A stretch of DNA of 64,000 bases from Amyelois transitella (lineage: Eukaryota; Arthropoda; Insecta; Lepidoptera; Pyralidae), in the NCBI RefSeq assembly GCF_032362555.1, contig NC_083532.1:3857001-3921000 (forward strand), in the 5' to 3' direction. The notes under the pieces were generated by a model. The model made no database searches and was not told the origin of the DNA. It saw nothing but the letters and a program-made list of their open reading frames with translations. Below, piece by piece: positions 49,201-61,200 of the stretch. The position numbers and the translations under genes are program-made. Within the stretch, counting starts at the first letter, position 1; each line of letters begins with the position of its first letter.

Positions 49201-52200
49201 GGTATAAAAGAAAAACTTATTATTTAAATGCCGATAATTGATCTTCATAGATTGAAAAGAAATAACAAAAGCTCGTTTCAAAAATAAACAGACATAAAAG
49301 AAATTACACTTCTGCACAACATACAAAAAGATACAAAAACATGATTAAGCACCTAAACTAAAACATCTCCTAAAAATATGACTAAGAGAAATAAGAGTTT
49401 GCTACCGTACGCTTTATACTAGAAGAAGAGGTATTAAATAGATCAAAATCAAATTTATCAATATACTTAATAAATGTGCCACAGCCACGTATAAGAAAAG
49501 CATTTTTCCTATACTTTGTATAAACAAAAGGTAAATATAAAATTGGACGACTACGGAATCTCAGTAAGTTAGTACATAAGTAAAGCTTACTTAGCAACTC
49601 AGGACAGTCAACTGAACCCTTTGCAATCTTACTTAAATAACAGACATCACTAATTTCACGCCGCAGGCTTAAGGGCAAAATATGATATTTGTGACAGCGC
49701 TCGTCATAACTATTACATTTAACTTTAGCCTTAAAATCTAGAAAACGCAGAAATCTTTTTTGAATGTTTTCAATACGCGCGGTATAAACCTGGTATCGTG
49801 GGTTCCACACTTGCGAAGAATATTCTAAGAGGCTTCTTACATACGCACAATATAATATTTTTATGGATTTAATAGTTTTGAAATCTTTAGACATCCTCAT
49901 AATGAAACCCAATGTCTTAGAAGCTCTACTGACTATATGGTCTATATGTTTATCAAATATAAGTTTGTGATCATGTATGACTCCTAAATCCCTGATATGG
50001 TTCACCCTAGAAAGCATTTGACCCTGCAGTTTATATTGAAAATGTACATTGTTTAATTTGCGAGAAAATGTCATACTGAAACACTTGGTGACATTCAGAT
50101 TGAGCCTATTTTGAATACAATAACTTTCAAACGTAGAAAGATCTTGCTGTAACTCAACAGCATCGGAAATATCCTCAATTGATTTAAGAATTTTCATATC
50201 GTCAGCAAATAATATAATTTTAGAATGCTTGAAAGCCAATTTTATGTCTAATATAAATATGACAAAAAGTAAAGGTCCCAATATTGACCCCTGTGGTACA
50301 CCTGACGGAATAGATAGCCAATTGGATGTAAATCCATTCAGAACCACTGCCTGACTACGGTTTTCAATATAAGAGGCAAACCAGCGATACAAATCACCAT
50401 GCACACCAGCAGCAATAAGTTTCTGAAGCAAGATAGTGTGGTCGATGCGGTCAAAGCATTTCTGGTAGTCAGTGTATATGACATCAACTTGGGCCCCTTT
50501 ATCCATAGAATCACTGATATAATCATTTGCTAGAATAAGATTAGAAGTTACAGAGCGATCCCGTAGAAAGCCATGCTGATTCTCATCAAGTATGCTCCGA
50601 ATAGCGGCATAGACTTCATCGTAAACAATCCTTTCAAAAACCTTTGCGAACAAACATAATTTAGAAATAGGACGGTAGTTTTCTACATCAGACCTATCAC
50701 CTTTTTTGAGAACTGGCGTTACGAATGCTGATTTCCAGATCTTAGGCACAACACCTTGACTAATTGACCTTTGATAAAGTATACATAATGGTTTCACTAG
50801 GACCTTCGCACATTTAACGATAAACAAAGGTGGTATCCTATCGGGACCTCCTGCTTTAGATAAATCCAGTGATTCAAGAAGAAGTTCTAATTTAGATGGA
50901 CAAATAAAAATAGAAGAAATGTCATTTATGAACTGAGACGCAGGCGGCGGAGAATTCGAACTAAAATTCTGACTTTCAACAAATGTGGAATGAAAATAGG
51001 TGGCAAACAAATTACTTATATCCTCACCTGTAGTAGCAGTCTCATTTTTAAAGTGTAAAGAATTTGGATAAGCATTAGATTCCCTTTTAGATTTAACAAA
51101 TGACCAGAATACTTTCGGATTCTGAGAGATGGACGATTCCAGCCTGTTAATGTAATCATGATAACACTGTCTTTCAATATTTTTAGCTCTAGTACGAAGA
51201 ATGGCAAATTAATGATAATCAGAATAGTTACCATATTTTTTAAATTTACAATGATATTTATATTTTTCTTTCAAAATTTTTTTTAGTACATCGCTAAACC
51301 AGGGTGGATGTGAATTAGATCTAATTAACCTACAAGGAACATGTCCATCACGAATTTCATACAATATGGCATAAAAAGTTTCAACCGCCTTATCAATACA
51401 TTCATCTTGTAAGCGCAGGTCCCAGTCAATATTGCCTATCTCATCAATAATAGCAGAATAATTTGCCTTATGATATAAATATTTACTAACATTTGCTTTT
51501 TCATTTAACAGTGCAGCGTCCGTATATCGGGCCTCGATATACAAGGCTTTATGGTTACCATCTTCCTTCACTAAGGGATCAGAGCAACCAGTGACGTTGA
51601 GATCGTGGTTACAAAGAACTAGGTCTAACATGCGATTATTTTTATTGGGCTCACCATTATACTGATTTAAACTGCATTGGTGCATAATATCGAGAAAATT
51701 AAGTATGTATTCTTTAGAGTACCTATCCGGTTTTAAATAAATATTATCGTTTGATGTAACCCAATGAATATCATCACTAAAGTTAAAGTCACCCATTACT
51801 AAAAATTTATCAGACGGATGAGATGCGACCAAGTCACTTAATGAATTTAAAAAATTAAGTAATTGACTACTATAAGAATTACCACTCTTCTCGTCTATTA
51901 AATAAACCGTACATATATGAATTTTTATAGGCGCAGTTCCCTTACAATTCAATAAGACGGTAAGCCACAAATCTTCCGCAGAACTACCCCACTCCGGCCG
52001 GCTAATCACATTGAGGTCTCGCCTGACAGCCATCATCACACCGCCGCCATATTTCTGCTGGGTACGCTCATAATTTCTATCTCGTCGGAAAACCAGATAC
52101 CGCTCATCAAATAATTCACTGCTGGAGATGCTATCCAAAAGCCATGACTCAGTAATTGATATCAAACCATAGTTATTCAGGCAAACATTTCTTGAAAACT

Positions 52201-55200
52201 CGTTTGACTTACCGCGTAGACCTCTGGTATTTTGGTGATATATATCTAGACTTAACACTTGGAAGCTTTAACAAAAACTAAATATAATACTTTTAAATAA
52301 ATCATATGTGCACAAAAATAATAATATAAATATAAAATTAGCGCACTGTATAACTTTTGCACATTGATAAAAGTTAAGTAATTATAAATTAAGTATTGCA
52401 ATACTATAAAGAAAAATACAATGAACGCACTCACAAATACCTCATTAAGCGATAAGCTGGAATAGATATATGTTAAGATAGGATAAAAACGAAATTGCAT
52501 TAAGTAGCAAAACATCATAAACAACTGTCGCGAGTCACTACCTGCCCGTAGGTCGCAGCACATTACGTAATAAAAAGCGTCATCGGTAGCACAATTATAA
52601 ATACTGAGAAAGACACACCTTACCACAAGACTATAAAATAAGTATGAATAGATATACAATACTAATGTATTTTTGATAAATCTACTTCGGATCTTATACA
52701 AATAATCGGAGACGTGTCGTTCTTTCTTAGAAATATCTTTGCGTGTTTGACCCATGTATAAGCAAAATTTTTTTCCTTTGCAACTTTCTTTGTTTTTTGA
52801 AGAAGTTCCTTATTTTGCACGGTCAAATGATCATTCACGTAAATGTTGGTATTCCCCCTGAGCTCCAAATCAGCTGATGTAAGTAACTTCACTTTGTTAG
52901 CCGCTCGGCACGCGGCTAAAAAGTCCTCTTTCACATAACGATTGGCAAATGAGACAATGATTGGACACGGCTGGCTTTTCTCTCTGGTTGGCACTCTTGT
53001 AATGAAACTAATCAATTGTTTTTGTAAACAATAATTAACTTTCGACCCTATGGATTGAATAATAGTATATAGGTTTTCATTACTGGTCTGAGGGATACCT
53101 TTGACCTCCACATTGTTAATGCGCAACCATTGCTCCCTAGCATTCACCTCAACCTTCATATTTATCACTTCCGCGTGCAGTAACTCCACCTGCTCCTGGG
53201 ATTTTTCAACCTGGGTCATTCGCTCCTCCAATGCACTGACTCTGCCGTTAAAAAGTCGTATGGAACTATTAGCCTCTGAGATCTGATCCTTGAGGTCCGA
53301 CACCTCCGATCGCAATACCTTGAGATCAGCAGCCATGGGATCCAATGCTTGTAATTTCACTGCCAGGGCCCTTATTTCGAGCACAATATCGGGACTAGTG
53401 GGGGTCAAACAAGGTTGTGGTGACTGGAGACCCGGTTGTTTGCATTTTGGACACCTCCAATTCAGCTTTCGGTCGCCCAATTTTCTATAACCACCTTCCG
53501 TAATGCCTGCACACCCATAGTGAAACTCCAAGTGACACATTGAGCATCGAGGCCCATCTGTTAATGATTCACCACAAGACCCACAGGTCGAAGACATCAT
53601 ATAAAATGTTATTTAGAACTCGTAAATGGCAAGTATATACACTATCCTATGACGTAACTCATGTAACTGTACGCAACAAACACCTGATCTGAGTTCGTAG
53701 CAGATCGAAGACTCGTAGACCCTGCCGTAGACCAATATACGCACGTCATCAACTTCGTAGCCTAATCCACGAGACTCGTAGCAGCGGCAGAGTATATCCG
53801 CCCTTCCACCCGAAGCCGATAGAAGAGGACAAAAAATAGCCACCGTTTCTTCTCGCGGGGCTGAGGCGCGGTGTGGAGGTGAGGATGTTTATGTCGCGGC
53901 CGGATCAGATTAGTGGCACTCAATGGAATTTTACCATAAATGGGTAAAGGAAACTGACCCTAATTACGTTTGTTATATTTAACTTAATGGCTTGCAGTTT
54001 AATTCAACATTTACGCAGAAAATTAGCAACACGTCTGTATTCAATTGATTGAGCGGACGAACTATCCCGTTTCAAGGGCTTATTTTCTTGTAAGCAATGT
54101 ATTTCGTCACTAAACGATTGCATTTGGGCATTTCGTAATAATAATCCTTCTGCTTTGTTTAGTACTTCACTGTCAATTTCAACTTTTTTCTTTCTACACT
54201 TTTCTATGAATAATAAAACAGAAGCAGCACTACGTAGCAGCCGCAACCAACATGAAAACCGTTGCGGATCAGGAACAGGAGAGCTAGTCGTCTCATTAAC
54301 TTCACTTGACACAACTTGTATTTTTTCCAGGATTTCATCACTAATGACATCTTTATTCACAGGGTCTATTGGCCAGCAATCAAGTCCTTGGTGCAAAAAA
54401 AGAGGACCGGTAAACCATAGAGAATCATTTTCCAAGATGTGATCGTGCTTCTTAGAGGCAAGGTCAGCTGGGTTACATCCTGAAGGAACGTAGTTCCATT
54501 CGGAAATAGTGGATGTATTACATATCTCGCCTAACCTATTTGCAATAAATGGCTTATACTTTTTATTTTCATTTCTAATCCAATGTAAGACTGTTGTTGA
54601 ATCAGTCCAATAAAATGTTTTATCAACTTTAAAGCGATGCTCTGATTTGATTGTGTCTGCTAGTCGGCAACCTAATAATGCGCCTTGTAATTCAAGCCTC
54701 GGGATTGTGACTCCCTTAGTCGGCGCTAAACGGCTTTTACTGGCAACAAAGGACACTTGCACTGAGCCATCACTATTTTGTTTACGCCAGTAAGCGACTG
54801 CAGCATACGCGGATGGCGATGCATCACAAAACAAATGAAGTTGCAATGTGTATAGGGCTGCTGTGTCAGCGCGGGTCTGGGCCCCCGATGCAGCGCTATA
54901 AGGACTAACTCTAAAGTACCATCGTGGTATAGAAATGCGATTCAAAGTCTGCAGTTGCTCTAACCAATTACGAAAAGAAGTAAACATTTCATCTGAAACA
55001 GGCTCATCCCATTTTATGTCACTTTTCCATGTTTCTTGCATAATAATTTTACCTTGAATGATAAATGGGCCAAGAAATCCGTGAACATCATAAATTGACA
55101 TGATAATTCGTAATAATTCACGTTTAGTAGGCTTTCTTTCCTTCTCAAAAACTTCGTGCGGGATGCGTTTGAATGACAAATCAAAACCTAGCATATCAGT

Positions 55201-58200
55201 AGCAGGATACCAAACAAGACCGAGTGTTCGTTCAGACTGTCCTTCAATGTTGAATTTCACGGCTTTCTCGTTGAGGGTTTCCTTTGGCGTACCTCTTAGA
55301 ACATCGACGCTATTACTAAGCCAATTTCGCATAAGAAAGCCTCCTTATTGGTTTATGTGCAAAATATCATTTACCATTTTAACAGCGGAAGAAACATCAG
55401 GCAAACTGTCAATGTAATCGTCCATATATTGGTTCTTCCTAATGGCCTGAACAGCGTCAGGAAATTCCTTTTCAAACCGTTCTGTGTTCTTAAACTGATT
55501 AACATATTGCGCAACAAAAGGAGAACAGTTGGCACCGAATATAAGGGAAGTCATCACATATTTCTTGACTGGCTCTGACGTATTTTCTCTCCACAAAAAT
55601 CGAAATGCATGCATATCTTCTTTACGTATTTTAATACGTAAAAACATATCTTTTATGTCACCTATGACACCAACAGGATTTTCGCGAAAACGTAACATAA
55701 TTCCCAAGAGAGATTGCAACAAGTCAGGTCCCTGCAAAAGAAAATCATTTATACACACCCCTTTACTTTTCGCAGCTGCGTCAAATACGAGCCGCAACTT
55801 AGCCTTATTAGGGTTATCAACACCGAAGTGAGGCAAGTACCATACGCGTTCGAAACCTACGTCATCTTCGCGCACCTCTCTAGCAAAATCGTTGATGAAT
55901 AAATGTTGTACTCGCTCTCGATACCTGGATGCATAGGCTTCATTCTTTTGCATCTTTCTTTCTACCATTTTCAACCTACTTAAAGCCTGAGGATAAGACT
56001 CGGGCAAAACCACATCGTCGTATTTCCATGGTAAGCCGACATACCACTGATCATCAAACATTTGCGACGTCTTATCTAATATATTAACAGCCCTTAAATC
56101 TTCAGGGCTCTGTCTAGGCTTAGTGCAGATACCTATTGATTCTAAAGCAAACGATTGACGAACTTCATTATATAATTTTGCGTCGTAATCTACGTCTACG
56201 TTCTTATCAGAAGACTGTATAGAGAGAGATTTAATATCTTCTATAGAAAACAAATGACAAATAGGCACTACGTTTCCCCCCTGTCTAGGACAGTCAACAC
56301 TAAGGTTTAGAGCGGGCGTGGCGAAACGGTCAGACGAGTTGGACTCACTTACCGAGTTATTCCCATGGACGCACCACCCTAGGGCAGTTTTGGTCAGAAA
56401 CGGCGCACGCTGCTTACCTCGGATACATTTCTCAGGCGCAATAAGGTCGTGGTGATTCTGACCAATCAATAATTTCGGCTGCACACCGCAGTTACAAACA
56501 TCAAAATCTTCAGGAACTTTATAGTTGCTGAAATCAAAGTTAGATAAATGTTGAGAAGGTAAATTTAACTCTTTCAATTTCCTAGCATTTAACTTGTACT
56601 TGTCTCCGCTGCTGTTGGATATTGTAAAGTCAATCAACTCCATCTCACATACTAATTCAGTATTCCAAGCCCCTCGTGCTCGCATCATGCGTTTTTCTCC
56701 ATGCAAGCCTAGGTGGTCTGCAATATCTGCTGCCAGGAGAGTTGCTGTAGAACCTCCATCAATAAGACCATGCACGTGCATACTCCCCTTGGGCCCAAAT
56801 ATTGTCAATGGTACAATCTGTAGTAATACCTTAGAACATTGGTCTACATTTGTCTGGGTGACTGTCTCGCTTTTTTCACTGCTGCTCTTTGGCTCATCTG
56901 TTGCTTTTTCTTCAGATAACTTGTCTTTAGGTGCGATCCAGTGCAGGAGGCGGTGGTGTGGCTGACCACACTCATTGACGTCACAGTTGTCGCCTTGGCA
57001 CATTTCTGGTTCACGGTGACGAAAAGCAAGACATTTGAAACATAAGCGTTGCGTTCGAGCAAACCTCCAACGATCTTTACGTAAAGCTCGTTTATATCGT
57101 GGGCAATTAGGTAAGGAATGACGACTCACACGACAAAATCTGCACTTAGGTGTTTCTCCTGCTTCACTGCTTACAGCCGACAGAAGTACTGCGTGAGTAG
57201 ATTTTCGCTCATCGGGTTTACGTTTGTCCGACGTCTGAAATTGAATATGACTTACCCCGGCCAACGCAGTCTTATTTGCCTCTTCATACAAAAATTCAGA
57301 TAGTTTTTCTAGTTTGGGTAAGTCATTGTCTTGTTGTTCGAATATGTAATCAGTCCATTTGCAGACAAGAATATTTGGAAATTTGGAAATTATAATACTT
57401 GCAAGTTCAGGGCTTCTTAAATAATCGTTTTGTTTAATAGCTTTGGCGGCAGTCACGTAGTTTTTGACTTTGATGGCAAAATTGACAATGTCGTGGTGAT
57501 ATGACATAGGTAAGGACGGAAGCTTTTTCAATTGGGTTATAAGTCTATTTACTATTGTTTCAGGCCTCCCATATCGGAGCTCAAGAGTCTCAATTATAAC
57601 ATCAGGTGACGTAACTCCGATCAGTAAAGATGAAACCGTATCTTTAGCTTCCCCTCGAAGACATTTTCGTAAACGCCATACATTCTCAGTGTCTGTATAC
57701 TTGCATAGCTTTGTCGATTCATAAAAAGCCTGTTTAAATTGCAGCCATTCGAGCGAATCACCATGAAAATAAGGTAGATCTTTGGATGTCGCCAACCTTG
57801 TAAGAAGCTTATCGTTATTGTTTTTTGATGTCGAGGCAACAATTGTATCTCGTAGCGCTTCAGTCAACTTTTGGATGTCATTTTTTCGGTTCTCTTTACA
57901 GTTTTCATGGGAAATAGTTGAATGCGTTTCATCTAGCGGCTCGAGCGACGCGTCATGATGAGATTCTATACTCTGATCGAGCCAAGCATGCACTCTGCTG
58001 TCAAGAGACATCGATTTTGAAGTGACGGAACACGAAGATTTTGACCGTCTTTGCCTATCCAGAGATTCAATTTCAGCGGCCAATTTCTTATCAATTAAAT
58101 CAGCCTGAATTGCTTTTATTTTAGCTGCAGCTTCAGCTTTTGCACGTACGGCCTCCATCTCTAGAGTGGCTTTAGCTTGCGCCGCTTCCAGCTCCAACGC

Positions 58201-61200
58201 CATCCGCCGTGAAAGGGATGATGACGTCCCTTTAGTTTTATCGGTTGCTGCGGATTTGGCATCATGCTGGTCGACCGATTCATTTTTTTCTGATTTAACT
58301 AAAAGAGGAATCTCACCATAATCCTGGCGCAACTCTTCCTTGGCACCGCGTGGTTTCCGTTTGCGCGATGTAGGGGGAGTGCGAAACATTTTACCAGCCT
58401 TTTCCAAATTCGGCTCAAGGACCACAAAATGTAACCGACAGAGGCACTGGTAGAGGCTGGATCAATGTCATTTATTTTTCTTTTCTCATAAAAACATAAA
58501 ACTATGGCGCCGAACCAAAAAGGTTAGCAGCGTGGCCGTCGCTAACAAGGTGATTAAGGGATAGACTTATAAACTTGGAATACTTACTTTAGGCGATGGG
58601 CTAGCAAACTGTCAGTATTTGAATCTCAATTCTATCTATCAGAAAAACAACTGTTGGCTCTGTTTACCCCGCAAAACTGAATATTGCTTTTGTTAGACGT
58701 GATTATATGTATGTATTTTATCTTGGTTACACATACATCCAGTTGCCTGAATGTGCAGGTTTCCTCACGATGTTTTCCCTCACCGTAAGAGCATCAGTTA
58801 GTATTCAAACTAATGTAGGTACATAACTTTGAAAATAGTCATTGGTATATACATATATGGCCGAGGTGGGATTTGAACCTGTGCTTTTCTGCGCATCACG
58901 CATTTTAACCGAGCACTTTACCGATTCCACCACAATCGTTCTTATTAGATAATTAATGCATGCAAATATTATACATCAATTAAACAATAATAATATTATT
59001 ATACTAGCTGTGCCCGCTACTTCGTTCGCGTGGAATAGTTATTTTGGGCATCATCGAAGCCCTCAAGGATGAATAATTTTCCCCGTTTTTTTTCACATTT
59101 TCCATTATTTCTTCGCTCCTAAAAGTTGCAGCGTGATGTTATATAGCCTAAAGCCTTCCTTGATAAATAGTCTATTCAACACAAAATAATTTTTCAATTC
59201 GAACCAGTAGTTCCTGAGATTAGCGCGTTCAAACAAACAAACTCTTCAGCTTTATAATATTAGTATATATTTGCGGGTACCCACCGAGGACAGTGGCTCC
59301 CTCTGGTCGGGCGCCATGGCGGAAATGGCGCCGATCATAATGGCGGCCGACGCGGGGTTAGTGAACCCGCACAGCGAGTATGTTGCTATTAGCTCCGAAC
59401 GAGGCTGGAAAATTATTAACGTGAATTTTGTAGCTTTGTGGTTCCGGCTCTTTAGAATAGAACCACATAAAAAGACACCCATGGATGTCGTAAACGGCGA
59501 CTAAAGTTCCATGTTATACCTTTTAATACCCAAAGAATTGGCTGGAAGAGATTGCTTAGCGATAAGTCCGCCTTTGCTCAACATATTCGTAATGTATGTT
59601 TCTACCACACCTATTTAATTTTTTTATAGGCAATAAAAATTATTTGTATTGTAAGGGAAATGCTAATAAACTTGGGATTCTCCCTGTAGGCGATGGGATA
59701 GCAACCTGTCACTATTTGAATCTCAATTCCATCAGTTTTCAAGACTGTTGGCTCTATCTATTCCTGTTTTTATACCCTGATAAAGACGTAATTGTATGTA
59801 CGCTCTACTTACGACTACCACTGTTGTGTAACTTGAACTTACAGTAAATGTAGTTTGTTTAGGTAGTTATAATTAAATATAATTGACGTGACGTCAATAA
59901 GTGATACCTTGTATACAATTTTGAAAATAATTCTTTTCTATTTTTATGCTAGAAGCATTATCTACCAGTCAACCATTGGGGTCTGACAGAGAACTTAATG
60001 TGGAAAGAGTTAATAGACTTTGGTTCTGGATAAGCTTAAAATGCACCTTACCGATAGTAAACCTTGGTCTTTCATCTCCCCCATCCGCTGGTAGGCTACG
60101 AACTCATTGACCACCGTCTTCAAGCCAATCAGAGCGCCGACGTTCTCACACTCCTCCCACGGCACTCCTGAATTTGTTATGGAAGATTTTAAAAAACTGA
60201 TAATAATATCTCAATTCTTATCTTAAAGCCAAATAGCTTAACATGGGTCAACAGTCTTTTCAAGACTTTTGGCTCTGTCTACCCCACAAGGGATATAGAC
60301 GTTATTATATGTATGTATGTAAATAACTGATCCAAAAATGCCAAGGCAAGCTTTGATTCTAAGACCACCAGGTTATCACAAAATCTTTTTTCTAGCCTTC
60401 AAATTATCACAAATATCAGGTTTTTTTTTAAGATGCTAAGTTGTTTGTCTGGCAATGAATTATTTATTAGATGGGTATAGTGGATGTTACTGTTTGATAA
60501 GTTTAGCGTCTCTGCTATTTGATACAGATACCCACCGTCGCTATTTATCTGGAGCTATGTTTTTAGTATCAGGTGCCATTGATCTGCTTTAGTTTTGGGT
60601 TTGTGAATATATAATTGAGTATGATATTGGATATTACGAGGCGACTTCGCAACAAATATCAGGTTTACAATGAGCTAGCAGCCCTCTCTCTCTGATCTTT
60701 GTGCATTCCCAATTGCAACCTCAACTAAGTGCCGGGACCTTAGGTTAGCTTTCCAACTTTCTTTCCACTATGTCCGGTCTACGACTTCTTCAGTTTCCAG
60801 ACCATATCATCTTTAACGACGTGTAGTAAGGTTCTTTATGGCGTAGCCCTTCCACCTGGGCCAGACAGAGGCGGCATCCTCTAGCAGCCCTCAACCCTTG
60901 CCGAACGTCCACTCCAGAAGCCCTTAGAACTCAGCAGGCCTCCGTAGTAGCCTAGCATTCCTTTGATGAAGATTAAGACACGATAAAGGTCTATTGGTTT
61001 TCTCTGGACATAATTACACTTGACCCAGGGCAGTTTTTCAGACTTCTATCTAAACGTGTAGAGTAGATGAAGATGACCAGGCTAACAGGTATTCAGAATC
61101 AGATCTATGCAGCTGGATTTGTCCAGCTACACACTTACCCATGAATGACCCAGCAATGATATAAAGATCGTCCCAATCATCCATTCAAGGTCCTTATGAC

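Larger units (their letters stand above)
49134..54060 (-). mobile_element. Jockey/CR1-group LINE inserted in the BEL/Pao element
   Basis: Near full length, 4927 bp, with 5' UTR 54060-53601, ORF1, a spacer, ORF2, and a 3' end in AAAAT repeats (49134-49175). Flanking ATAGT at 49129-49133 and 54061-54065 is a likely target duplication. Removing one copy and the LINE rejoins the BEL frame exactly (KRDS then RLRNL). Clade assigned from domain pattern only. Confidence 0.88.
47896..58389 (-). pseudogene. BEL/Pao gag-pol polyprotein, interrupted by a stop codon and a LINE
   Basis: One reading frame from the ATG at 58389 to 54061 and, after the LINE, from 49128 to 47896. Order: coiled-coil N-terminus rich in A/E/K, DUF1759-type Gag (FHGDSLEWLQFKQAF), Cys/His knuckles (CRFC, CFKCLAFRH), aspartic protease (LIDGGSTATLL), and RT with YMDDYIDS. 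A single in-frame TAA then occurs at 55347-55345. RNase H follows (LFCDASPSAYAAVAYW, WTDSTTVLHWI), then integrase with an HHCC zinc site and DDE residues in CGVDLFGP, LSDNGTNLRG and SPHMGGAWERL. The LINE is inserted between RNase H and integrase. Two breaks make this copy unlikely to express integrase. Confidence 0.9.
47739..58547 (-). mobile_element. BEL/Pao LTR retrotransposon, nested in a SINE and interrupted by a LINE
   Basis: Two 118-bp LTRs (47739-47856 and 58430-58547) start TGTTAGC and end TTACA on the minus strand. I see no difference between them. The flanking duplication is AGGTG (47734-47738 and 58548-58552). A polypurine tract AGGGGGGAAAA (minus) abuts the 3' LTR at 47857. The internal part codes for Gag, protease, RT, RNase H and integrase in one frame. 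After removing the 4.9-kb LINE the element is about 5.9 kb. No envelope-like frame was seen. Confidence 0.93.

Noticed and set aside
52252..52755. 167-codon hydrophobic open frame between LINE ORF1 and ORF2
   Set aside because: It overlaps ORF1's end and ORF2's start, is rich in Y/F/L/I as expected from an AT-rich spacer, and resembles no known LINE protein.
56594..56965. 123-codon plus-strand frame
   Set aside because: Antisense to the well-supported BEL/Pao Gag-protease frame.
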